Shown: in pieces, positions 21,191-31,946 of the stretch | Position numbering within the stretch: position 1 is the stretch's first letter | How the letters are laid out: every line of letters begins with the position of its first letter | Assembly: GCA_015680685.1 (NCBI GenBank) | Contig: MNCI01004126.1 | Coordinates: 391,384 to 435,664 of the forward strand | Source: Gnetum montanum | Taxonomy: Eukaryota; Streptophyta; Gnetopsida; Gnetales; Gnetaceae | Reading direction: 5' to 3' | DNA length: 44,281 nt | Notes under the pieces: generated by a model | What the model saw: only the letters and a program-made list of their open reading frames with translations | Told to the model about the DNA's origin: nothing | Databases searched by the model: none | Program-made: the position numbers and the translations under genes

Positions 21191-23079
21191 TAACAAGCAG
21201 GATTAATAACCACTTTTCATTTTCTTCAATTTTACAACTTTTTGTTTTCCAATTTTTCATTTTTCAATTTCTTATTTTATCCTTTTGTCTTTTTATATTT
21301 TTATAAGTAATCTCATCTATGAATAAAACACTCATGTGGCTCGTTGGTTGAGGTGTGTTCTATGTTATCAAGTCTCGAGTGATCAATTATGTGGACAGTG
21401 AGCCCATTACACCCACTCATCCATTCTACAAATAAGAGGTTCTATTCGAGGGTACAATGATATTCTTATCATTCTTAAAACTTAAAATTAATTTTGTGTT
21501 CATTGTACCCAGAATGAAGAAGGATGGACCAAGAGGAAATGATTAGGGTGTGACATCAAGGGGACTTGAGGATTCTCTTTGGTGATGTCTATGGGAGTTA
21601 TCATGCAACGTGGTCATACTAAGATCCTTGTAGATCTAACAAAAAATGGAAGTAAGAGTAATCAAAGGGCACTCAAAAATCCAATGCTGTTCTAGGGGGT
21701 CCCACTAGAAAGACATGCATCTATGCTTGAAGGTTGGCGACTTCTCTAGATTTAGTATGAAAAGAAAGAGAAGAAAAAAAAAACAAAGGAAGTGCCACAA
21801 AACAAAAATCACTCCTCCCTTGAACAAAATGTGAAGTGATTGTACACCTTGTTGTTTTGGTACTCTCATAGTTGCTCATCATGGGATGAAACAATGTGGT
21901 GTCACTAATCAGAGGAATGGACTTGGTCTTGATCTTGGAACGATGGGTTAATAACACATTAATCATGCTTTACACATAGGATTCACTATGCCCTGGGTTA
22001 GTTACCTCATGTCCCAATCTCTACAATCCCAACCTCTTTTAAGTGTGGTTACGCAAGGGCATTATAGGTTGGAACCTACTTTGGGGAGGACCCACTTGCG
22101 TAATTTTTGTAATTTGCACTCATGATCCATCTTCCGCACATCATCTGTTACCCTAGCATATTGCCAACAATTTTCTTTCCCTTATTACTATCCCTCTGAT
22201 TCAACATTCCTATGAACCATCACATAGCCTTTTTCTCTACATCCGAGGTCCTTATTGATAAATTCCACACCATCATAATTTTCGTGCCTTCAAAACTAGT
22301 TGAATTACCTTGGAACCCTTTAACAATCATCCATATGCCCTTAGTTTACATTGTTTAATTTCAAAGAAATATTAAAAATTTGGTACATTCTTTAAGTGCC
22401 CTAACTTTGATGAAAATATATATACATGACCCCTCCTATGCTAATCAACATCATTTGTAATTGTTCACACAAGGGAAGTTTTTCAAATTTCTCTCTACGA
22501 CTCACGATTGCATGTCCCTTGCTTTCATATCCATAACGCGCTCGCTGGTACTCTGAATTTCATTCCATTTGAACCTACTTAAACCTGGAGTGTTCAGCTT
22601 AGTCGTGGGGGAGGGGCACACACCGAATAGTGCATAAATTTTTTGAAATTCATCATTGCCTGAAGGACATCTTTAAGGATAATTATTTGTAAAATTAAGA
22701 ATAAAATGTGTCAAAAATAATTTCATCCCCTTAGCTATACCAAAAAATTAAATTTGGAAACCACCTAAGCAAAGAGGATTTAACATTATAATCTTTCGGG
22801 GACATGTTCTTCCAATAATTAACATCACACAAAAATAAAGTAAATCTATTAAGGCAAGCAATAAGGTATAACCTAACTTTGGTAACAACCTTACTAACGA
22901 TTGGCCTCGTGTGAATGCAAATGGCCCCAAAATGCAGACAACAGGAAGGTCCTACTCAAGGTGTGATCAAAAAACCTATGAGAGGTTAAGGACAAGTTCC
23001 TATCAAACAACATGCAAAGCAGGAGGAATAATTATTTAGTATCCACCAAGAAGACCCTACTACTGTACAATCAAGGTAG
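21191..23079 (+). other. Non-coding spacer of Element BC
   Basis: It begins with a T-rich run (21210-21300). It contains GTGTGACATCAAGGGGACTTGA near 21550 and GGGGAGGACCCACTT near 22080, both shared with Element A. No ORF with a recognisable domain is present. This is where protease and polymerase would be expected in a full element. Confidence 0.6.
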
Positions 23080-23688
23080 GTGGAAGGAGGAGCTGCTACA
23101 GTGTCTGAACAGGGACAATATCTCACGTTGCCCCAGGATTGTGTTCAAACCATCCATGAAAGGTCCATATTCACTGTAGTGATCATGGAATTAAACTTTG
23201 GACCTTTCGCAAAATTTTCTCTGGAGGTCATTAGGGATCACCTCAAAGGGTCCCCATTATGGCCTACCCTCTCTGAAAGTGGTGCCTGGTACTTAGGGGA
23301 AACATACCAATTTTGGCACAATAAAGAAGAAGGCACCATGGTTAACAATTGTGGTGTGACTATTGATTTCTCTGTTCAAGCCATTTCAGAAGTATTAAAC
23401 CTTCCAAATACAGGGCCAAAGGTTGCTTAGAACTAGCTGGACACTTTCAAAACCGAGTAGCTTAATAAACTACTGATAGAGAATAAAAGGGTGGTGAAAG
23501 AAAAAGAGAAGGCTGACTGGGATGCCTCTATGGCACAAGTGCAAACTTACACACACGCCAAGGCACTCAAGGCCTTACAAGAGGAGAAACTCCAGGCCAT
23601 ACTTCAACGCCATCAAATCCCAAGACCTAGAGCGCAAGAAAAGGAAAAGACATCCATGGAGGAGCCATTGTCACTCGGAACTACATGA
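23080..23688 (+). pseudogene. Element BC 3' ORF, similar to plant transposon-associated proteins
   Basis: One frame is interrupted only by TAG at 23428, 23434 and 23458. The first part (FWHNKEEGTMVNNCGVTIDF, then AISEVLNLP) recalls the 'vrG..v.fs...I...L.lp' pattern of the putative plant transposon protein family often carried by plant retroelements. The second part is Lys/Glu/Gln-rich and helical. Athila elements carry an extra ORF in this 3' position, so placement fits. A TAG also lies just before 23080, so the true start is unknown. The role is not known. Confidence 0.5.
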
Positions 23689-23870
23689 GTTCCACCCAAC
23701 CTTGTAGTTATAGGATTTTCTTTTGCGTTTTTCATGTTGTGTCTCAATTTTGTTGTAATTCCACACTGCGGCATGAATCCATTCTAGTCAATCAATAATC
23801 CCATACCTATCCATTGTGTAATAAATGGAGCTTGTTCTTACTTTAAATCAAGGACGAATTTTCATTTAGT

Positions 23871-23880
23871 TGTGGGGGTA
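23871..23880 (+). other. Polypurine tract of Element BC
   Basis: TGTGGGGGTA lies directly before the LTR start. The same G5 tract precedes the LTR of Element A. Confidence 0.75.
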
Positions 23881-24755
23881 TGATGAGTCATGTGCTGTTG
23901 GCTGTGATATCACGTACATGATATCACAGCTGACGTGATATCGCGTACGCGATATCACAGCCTAGATGCAATATCATGTACACGATATCACAGCTTGTGT
24001 CCTCATCTATAAATAAGAGGTAGGAATATTGGAGTTGTGTGTGTTAAGTTTTGATTTTAGCTCTTAGTGTTAAAGTAGGGACTTTTTTTCAGTTTTTCCT
24101 CTCAACCCTTTCTCCCAGTGCATGCTCGTAGTGTGATGATTGTAATTGTACGACATCCTATTTTGAGTGTGATGTACTTGGCCACATACATGACTGAAAA
24201 TAAAGATTGAGATTACTTCATCATTGCAGCATTCACTTAGCTTAATTATTTAATTAATTTTCATTATTATTGTTATTCATTGCTTTCTTAGCTAATATCT
24301 CTCTACCCCTATCTCCTAGTAATGCGGAATGAGTACGAATTAATCACGAGCATTTAAGTGGGACTACTTGGTAACCCAGTAGCATACCTAGAATCTGCAC
24401 TTGGTAATCCCAGTGGTAGTCGTGCACAAGGTCCAAGATGTGTACGGATGATTAAGGAATGGATGCTCATCAGACTTAGGATAGCTTAGATTCTATCCTT
24501 TTTCCTCTTAGCTTAATTAAAGATATTTTCCATTAGCCCTAGGAGTAGCATTAGTATAGGAATACATCATACACCTCATTCTAGACTAAACCATATGTGA
24601 TAACCTAATACTAGTCCAGGTGGGAAGACAGCGAACTGCGACCTACGAGTAATTGTCTAGATACCACAACTAGTCCGTCTGTGGAGTTTGACCAGATCAT
24701 GCGTGAAACGCTTGTATTTGTATGGTTGAGTGTAGGGGTACCTCGCCACTCATCA
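23881..24755 (+). repeat. 3' LTR of Element BC
   Basis: TGATGAG...CTCATCA, 875 bp. U3 has fewer palindromic units than the 5' copy but keeps a perfect 24-bp palindrome at 23935-23958. TATAAATA is at 24008-24015 and AATAAA at 24199-24204. Confidence 0.92.
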
Positions 24756-25377
24756 ACTACCAATGAACATAGTATTCATTCTTTTTCTTTTGTTTTTTTA
24801 GGAAACTTTGCTCATGGTGTACTTCATTCTTAAGGTAAGAATTCCAACATTAGTCTAGCTGATTAGTTGCACTGCCAAAGAATATGATCCTTTTGGAACT
24901 TTTCCCATGGTGTAGTTCAACCCTTGTGTATGTGCCTTTTAATTATGGCATCATAGTAGGTCTCCTGGGTAACTAAGGGTTTCCAAGTGGTGATGAACAC
25001 ATTTCACCTCATTGTTCACAAGATAGCTATGGATCATCACACTTGAGGGTTGGGGCTTATGAGAAGGAAAATGACATTTTTCAAGGTCACCTAGTGATTA
25101 TGTCTAACCATTCTCCAACATCACATATCTTACACTCACATGATCATGATGATAACATGATAAGTTAGCATAAATCCCATCCTTCATAATCCAACATAAC
25201 CAATAAACTAGAACCTTGAAAAAGATAGGGAAGGATCATAGTATAATTAAAATATATAATATAAAAGAGATTTTAGGTAATAGTAATAGGATATATTATA
25301 TAAAGCATTATGCTTACATTATTTTCCAATGGTGTTATGATGACCCAACACTTAGTAACTCAAATGATCATAATGAT
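24756..25377. other. AT-rich stretch, probably part of Element E's 3' region
   Basis: No gene is seen. It lies left of the solo LTR, so it is contiguous with 26170 onward once that insertion is removed. It may therefore be the distal part of Element E, but no LTR of E's family is recognisable here. Confidence 0.4.
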
Positions 25378-26169
25378 TGATGAGTGGCGAGGTACCCCTA
25401 CACTCAACCATACGAATACGAGCGTCTCACGCACGATCCGGTTAAACTCCAATGACTAAGTGCATACATGCCCTAATGGAACACTTAAGGTTAATCGATT
25501 GATGTCTTCCCAAACTTACCTGTATTATCATGGTTGTATGGTAAGTTTGAGGTATATAATTTTTATGTCTTTTATCTTTTTAACGCCTATGCTAAGAGGG
25601 AAGGGTGAAGAGACTAAGTGACTAAATTTCATTAACTACTTACTAACTGAGTTCTAATCATCCTAGCACTAGTATCCATTCCCACTTGTTGTACACACCT
25701 TGAACTAGTGCAACGCAATTGGGATTACCAAACACTACTCATTACTGGGTTACTAAGCGTTGCACATGTGGTCGAAGCGGTCATACTGAATGCACTTAAC
25801 TAGGAGAGTCAATGATTGAGAAAGATTAATTATCTAGAAAAGCATTTAAAAATTTAACAATAATTTAAATCCTATTTAGCTTAGTCCACATGATATAATG
25901 TTTATCAGAAAGTTTGTCTTTATTGCCATACACAAATGTGTGCTCAAGTATAATTTGCTTGAATAAAGATCCGTTCACTTTGAGACTCCTACTGTGGGCA
26001 CATGGAAATTATTCTAACTCTGGAATGGTAAAACTATTATAGTTTGGCTAAGGGTTTAGATCTAGATGTGTAAAAAATGGAAAGCCGCCTCTTATTTATA
26101 GACATGACGGTAGGTTGCGATATCATGTACGCAATATTGCAGGGGACAATCCGATATCGCAGCTCATCA
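25378..26169 (-). mobile_element. Solo LTR of the Element A family
   Basis: On the minus strand it reads TGATGAG...CTCATCA, 792 bp, flanked by ATGAT on both sides (25373-25377 and 26170-26174), a perfect 5-bp target duplication. No primer site or polypurine tract adjoins it. It must have formed by LTR-LTR recombination after insertion into Element E or adjoining sequence. Confidence 0.9.
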
Positions 26170-26266
26170 ATGATTATCAAAATAATATGAAAAGTACAAA
26201 TCAAAGCAAAATCAATATGCTAAGAAAGAGATGCAAAGAAAATTCAAAGAAAACATGCAAATGCAA

Positions 26267-27570
26267 CTATACGCAAATGAAATGCATGGTAAAAAGTAAG
26301 AAATCATGCAATTCAGGGTCTACAAGGTGTTCACGTGGGACATCTAAGTAGAAAATCTTTAGATGGAATGCATTAAAATTCTTATGCAACTTATGTCCTT
26401 GCAAATCAGCAATTTTGTACACATTGGAACCAATGACATCTGTAATTTGGAATGGACCTGACCACATAGGAGAAAACTTGGTTTGAGGATCTATTTGACC
26501 AGATGCTCTATCTCTCTTAAGGACCAAATCTCCTATTTTAAAGACTTTACCTACATATCTCTTGTCAAACCACCTTTTAACAATTTGTTGATAATAAAGA
26601 TTATGAAAATAAAAACATAATCATGATTTTCTTGTTCATTTTCTAGTAGGCACTAAATTTTATGTCCAACTTGAATGTTTCATAAGATGAATAATTTTAG
26701 ATTCTAAAAGTTCACCAAGTTCTTCTTTCATCCAAGTTTCAATCTTAGGTCTAACAGGACTAGGTCTTTGTAAGTCATCAAATATAGCCTCTCTAGGAAC
26801 ATGTTCAATGGATATGTCATCAAAATTTGGTGCATGTTCTAATGTTTTAAGGGATAGGATCTCATTTATATCTTTGTTCTCTCCTAAAGGTGGTAGGTCA
26901 TCCATAAGAAATCCCTTTCCATTGTGTTGATGATAAGGCAAAGTATCTTCATAAATTTCTTCACCTTCTCTAGAAGTTTATAGGGTTGGGTGGAATCTAT
27001 ATGAGAAAAAGGATTTATTTTTGTAATTTCACTCACATGGTCATTTATAACATGTTCACCACACTCAACGTCAATAACTTCAATATAAAGATTAGTGTTT
27101 TGAATTCCCAGAGATTTATTTTGTTGATCACAAATCGTTACCACTTGTATATAAAAAGATTCTCTTGGTATAATCATATATTCAAATTTTCCTTTGATAG
27201 GAATTAACAGTTCTAAGAAATCTAACCTAAAGAAGCCCCCAAACTTAGATCCAAAAGTCCTACATAAGAGCACACCATAAGTGGATAACATATCAACTAC
27301 TAAGATGTCCATGTAACATGTAAATGTAGAGTATTATTTAAATTGCACTTTCACTCCTTTTAATGATCCCACTACAGGTACGTTGGATCCATCAAGTTAA
27401 ATCACACTTTTCATTTATGGTATCGTTTGTGCTCCTAAAGCCTTACATACCTCAAGTGGCATGACATTAATAGTTACGTCAGCATCCATCAAATAATTAT
27501 AGACATTCTTTCCTAAAATAATCAAATTTGTTAGGAAAGGAGGTTGATCTTTCTTGCTTAACATGGAATT
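26267..27570 (-). pseudogene. Element E protease, RT start and integrase C-terminus fragments
   Basis: In element order: a degenerate protease near 27560-27410 (NYLMDADVTINVMP, with the catalytic loop altered); a linker (27312-26884); the RT N-terminal signature near 26740-26640 (KIETWMKEELGELLESKIIHL, then NLVPTRK); and, after a deletion near 26640-26600, the integrase C-terminal domain (KRWFDKRYV, then FSPMWSGPFQITDVIGSNVY near 26480-26400). Frames change and stops are present. No chromodomain is visible. Confidence 0.75.
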
Positions 27571-27579
27571 GTTTGTGTT

Positions 27580-29110
27580 TTATAGTGATAATGTGTTAGG
27601 ACTTTCTATGAAGTGAACTTGCCTTTCAAGGATTAGAGGATTTTCTTTAGCAATTTTAGATTTATTAACTATCTTTTGAATTACCTCTTTCCTTGCATTA
27701 AAGTGTAGGAGATCACACATCAAAATGTTGGCCTTAACTCTTTTCAAATCCTCAACTAGATCATAAGTCTTATGTACATATTTGGCTTCCTCTTGAGGTG
27801 GGGCTTGTCTAGGTATAGAAGGGAAGTTTGGTCGTTGTGAGACATTTAGTTGGGATGGCCTAGTTTGGTTGTTTGTGTTGTGTTGAGTAGGAACTCTTCT
27901 GTTTGGAGGAGTATAAGGATTATTCCTATTTTGTTGTTGTGTGGTGTTCATAATGTCTCTAAGTCTACAATAGCAAGTATTATGTGGGTTGAGGTTGTTT
28001 ACCATCACTTATTCTAATGAGGAAACCTCTTCATTTTCTGTTTCATGAGGTATATTAAGGACCATAATAGGGGCTTTTCCATTTTTTTGACTTTGGGAAT
28101 TGTCACCATATAGTGCTAAAAATTGAGGAGAAGTCCTCTCAAAATGCTGCCTAGTATTATGGAGATGACAATAATAATCATTAATTGATGTGCTTCTCTT
28201 TTCAGATTGTATAGGACCCTTGTTGTTCTGCTTTAATTCAACTACTTCATTTGAAAGTTTCTAAAGTGAAGTTAATATATGGGTCATCTAATTTTGAGTT
28301 TGAGTTGGGGGTTAAATAGGATTAGATATCCCATTTGCGTTTGTGATGGATTGGTTTAAGGCTTTTGATTGGTCATCATTCAAACTAGTGTTAGATGGTA
28401 GAAATGAAGAAGATGTGGGATCCTAAAAATACCTATCTGTAGGTTGAGTCATTTGGAGGGTGGGAGTTTAAAACATAGTATTGATCATTGGGAAAGTTGG
28501 TGAAGGTACAAGACTAGATTGTATAGGGTTACTAACACCCATCATCCAGAACTAGGTTTAAATGCTATTCATGAGGGTAATTTGTTCTAACTTGATGGAT
28601 TTAGCCATCACTTTTTGTATTTCTGTTATGCTGGGATCAAACTTAATGGCATAGGTGAAGAATGGGTCAATGGTGGATAGGTAAAACTTAAGGATGCCAT
28701 CAAGTTATGGACACATCTCACTTGGGCACATAAGCAAGTTGATGAAGGAATCTTAGGTTATAGTCATGGACACTTTCCTTAGGCATTTTCCTTAAGCTTG
28801 TGAAATTGCTTGATGCTATGGCAAGGCTAGTAAACTTTTCAAACTAAAGCAAGAACTTATTTTTGAATTCTTGCCATGAGTCAATGGAGGCATTAGGGAG
28901 CATCAAAAACCATTGGATGGCTTTGCTCCTAAAAGTTGTCACAAATACCCTACATGCCATGTTGTTTTGTACAATGTTATCGATCCCTAGTAAGGTTTTG
29001 AAACATTGAATATGTTGGTGGGCATCATTAGTAGGGGTTGTGGGATTGAAATTAAGTTTATGTTTTGGAGTGATTTTGGGATATCATGATAGTTGGTGAA
29101 GTTAAAGGGG
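27580..29110 (-). pseudogene. Element E gag remnant
   Basis: On the minus strand, RSKAIQWFLMLPNASIDSWQ near 28940-28870 is the core of the retrotransposon gag domain. Further on (28008-27580) an Asn/Pro/Gln-rich tail (NRNNPYTPPNRRVPTQHN) ends in a conserved-looking segment before protease. Several stops break the frame. Confidence 0.75.
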
Positions 29111-29782
29111 TTTCTTACCAAGGGGGCTAGGGGTTAATTGGCTACTATCCTAGTTCTAGTTCTCTTAGGGATAGAACTTGGAAAACATGAAGCTCAATGT
29201 TTTCTTAACATAAAGTAACATGTAGTTAGTCAGTTAGGGGGAGAGATAAATGATTCTTGTTGGGAGGGTTCGTTCATAAAACAAGAATGACAAAATATAA
29301 ATGTTAAAATAAAAATATAAAGTTAAGTAAAAAGAAAAAATATATTGAAAAAAAACACTAAAATATGCTAAAAAGAAATAAATGTGTGAAATTAAAATAT
29401 TTATAAAAGTTAAATGGAAAATAGTGAAATGCAAAATTTCAAAAAAATAAATTTAAAACTAAATGATTAATAAAATTGCCTTACCAAAGTCAAGACTCAG
29501 GTAAGTACCACCAAAACACAAATCTAAAAATGGAATTAGGAAATAAGGGTTTAAAAAAAGGATTAGAAATGGGTAATGAGACTTAATAATTTTTAAGAAA
29601 CAAACCTTTAAGATCAAAAAATGAAGAGCTCAAAAATTCTAAAAAAATAAAGCAAAAGATTTTTCAAAACAAGGGCTAAAAATAGAGATTTTAGCGAAAA
29701 AAAATCAAGTTTTGAAATAGGATTAGGAAATAAGTCAAGAACAAGAAAAATTGATATGGAGAAACAAAGGCTAGAAAAATAG

Positions 29783-29799
29783 CCCTCCTTCTAGCGCTA
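29783..29799 (-). other. Primer-binding site of Element E
   Basis: The minus strand reads TAGCGCTAGAAGGAGGG, differing at one base from Element 2's site, six bases after the LTR end (GCATCAACA). Confidence 0.75.
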
Positions 29800-29805
29800 A
29801 GAAGG

Positions 29806-31330
29806 TGTTGATGCATAAATTTTGGACACACCAACACCTAAAAAAAAACTTGTTTGAGGAGACTATTGCTTAGGGAATCTCTCATATGGGTATGGAAACC
29901 CGAGAATAGTTTGAGCTAGAGAGGGCTATGTGGCATTTTAAAATGATAAATCAAATTGAAAATCAGGGAGACTTAAATTGAATAATTGTCTTAAATTTTA
30001 AGACTTAATGAAAATACATAAGTAACTAGTGAATTTAAAATTTTCCTTGGTCTCATGCCGTTGTTGCTGGTCTATGTTGTTTCATCATTATAGATGTTGT
30101 TGCAACTGACACTGCTCATAGCGATCAAGAGAGGAAAATAGAGAGATCTATTTTGCTGTTGGTTACCACCATTTGCGGTTGTTGCCAGGCAAACAACCCT
30201 TGTGGTAGCAAGGACGAAAACCTTGCTACGTAGGGATGTGCTATTGCTGTTGCAACCACATACTGCCAACTATTGACTGCTAGCTATTGCAAAAAGACGT
30301 TGCCTCCGTTCATGCTGACTAGTCACACCTACCATCGGACACTATTATGGAGAAAGACACATTGCTATAGTCGAGAGAAGAGGAGGCCCTACGATCCATT
30401 GCATGTGGTTGCTGTCACATGTATTGTGCAGCTTAAAGTAGCTGCTATTGTTTTATCATGTGCATTGCCTCGACCCCCGTGTGGCTGTTAATGCCTGCAC
30501 CTGCCACGTACACCATCATCTGCTACTACGTTGTTGTGCTTATTGACCACCATCGGGAGGGAGGAAAAATAGAACCTCAAGCATCGTGTTGCTTCTGACA
30601 TGTGGCTAATTCTACTATGGTTGGAACCTCCTAACATGTGCCATGTAGTCACCTAACGTGCATGCCTATTACCATCTATTGCTGTCAGAACCTCCATGCC
30701 ACGCATCGTTGTTGTGTTGACACTGTCACACTAATTGCTTGCTCATTGTCACTACGCAGTTGCACTATCTGCTATAGCATGCTTTGTAGTTCCCATGTGA
30801 TTGCTAGAGAAAGACAAAGAGAGAGGGAGAGGGTGGGGGAGGAGAGAGAGAGAGCGCTTGTTGACTCAGACACACTTTGCTTGGTCATAACTTCCATTGC
30901 CCCACTTCCCTACAACTGGTAACTAGCACCTAAAGTGTGCAATTCAAAGTTGTTGCTGTTGGAGAGAGGGGAAGTTGTTCGATGATATCTATTACTAGTC
31001 GTAGCCTCCCCTTATAGCCACACACTTAACGGTTACGCCTACCACCCTTATGTTGGTGTAACTGCCACCATGTCTAATGTAAGGCCTTACACCATCATGT
31101 CTACCATTATTACGATAGTTACATCCACCACCACCTAGGTTGTTACGTAACTTCCATAATACCTTGCACCACATGACTTTGGCCATTACGCCCACCACCT
31201 GGGCTATTATGTAACTTCCGTAACGCTTGGCACCATGTAACTTCGGCCATTACACCCACCACCTAGGCCATTACGTAACTTTCGTAACACCCAAGACCAC
31301 CACGTCGACCATCACTTGGGTCATCCACAA
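29806..31330 (-). repeat. 5' LTR of Element E, truncated at its upstream end
   Basis: The LTR end next to the primer site reads GCATCAACA on the minus strand, as in Element F. Long collinear similarity to 35980-37430 (for example the TTAGGTGACTA block and the TAACTTCC/GGAAGTTA-rich U3) identifies the family. The first about 150-200 bp expected (TGTTGATGCC...) are not found, so the right end near 31330 is an estimate. ORFs here are shadows. Confidence 0.7.
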
Positions 31331-31769
31331 ATGTTACAAATCAGATGTATAAAAAGGTAATAAAGATAAGAGATTGTGAATTTTAGGAAGAAAATGGACG
31401 CATGATATAAAAAAAAATTTAAATATATAGCATGCATGCAAGAAAAAAAGTAATTACACTATTATTCAACGTATACAATGCCAATGATGATGTGCCACCT
31501 TAACTCAAACTGTAGCCAATTATTGTCTTAGCATGGAAGTGAAATTTCTTGATGTTCACTTGTTAAATCATGGGTGGCTAGCCAAGTGTACCTTCCTTGT
31601 TATACAAACAACTACATTTAAATTATGGGTGGCAAGTCAACTACTATCGAGAGTATCATTTTTAGATGATATAAAACCATGATAATGCACCAAATTTAAT
31701 GAGGTCACCAATGGGTGAGGTTGACATCAACCGTTGTTTTAAAAAAATTCAGATCAATTGCATATCACA
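31331..31769. other. AT-rich region upstream of the glycosyltransferase
   Basis: No ORF or clear element is seen. It could contain the gene's original promoter; no TATA box can be assigned with confidence. Confidence 0.4.
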
Positions 31770-31925
31770 AAAACCGAAATCATGAAGCCGACGCCCTGCT
31801 GAATAAGAAGGAGCAAACACGAAAACCGAAATCATGAAGCCGACGCCCTGCTGAATAAGAAGGAGCAAACACGAAAACCGAAATCATGAAGCCGACGCCC
31901 TGCTGAATAAGAAGGAGCAAACACG
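31770..31925 (+). repeat. Three perfect 52-bp tandem repeats just upstream of the glycosyltransferase
   Basis: Copies start at 31770, 31822 and 31874 and are identical by eye. Each contains an ATG and a six-codon mini-ORF ending TGA (31782-31802, 31834-31854, 31886-31906; peptide MKPTPC). The last copy ends 21 bp before the gene's ATG, so the array would lie in the 5' leader or core promoter. Perfect identity points to recent expansion. Confidence 0.95.
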
Positions 31926-31946
31926 GCGTTGCGTGCTGCACGCAAC

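Larger units (their letters stand above)
18141..24755 (+). mobile_element. Element BC: non-autonomous Athila-like LTR retrotransposon with gag and a 3' ORF
   Basis: Two same-oriented LTRs (18141-19092 and 23881-24755) flank a 4.8 kb interior that starts with a tRNA-Asp-type primer site and ends with a G-rich polypurine tract. The interior has gag remnants, a Pro-rich region, a long spacer and a 3' ORF, but no protease, RT or integrase signature. It would depend on a partner element. The LTRs differ in palindrome number and many bases, so insertion is old. The flanks (AATGT and ACTAC) do not show a matching target duplication. Confidence 0.85.
26170..31330 (-). mobile_element. Element E: internally deleted Ty3/gypsy element
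   Basis: The minus-strand order is LTR (about 31330-29806), primer site 29799-29783, gag, protease, start of RT, then directly the C-terminal tail of integrase. Most of RT, all of RNase H and the integrase core are missing. The LTR is the same family as Element F. No 3' LTR is seen; the solo LTR at 25378 belongs to another family. Confidence 0.8.

Noticed and set aside
18141-24760. Target-site duplication for Element BC
   Set aside because: Left flank AATGT and right flank ACTAC do not match, so none is claimed.
31929-31946. Upstream TTG start for the glycosyltransferase
   Set aside because: ATG at 31947 has good context and matches where UGT proteins normally begin.
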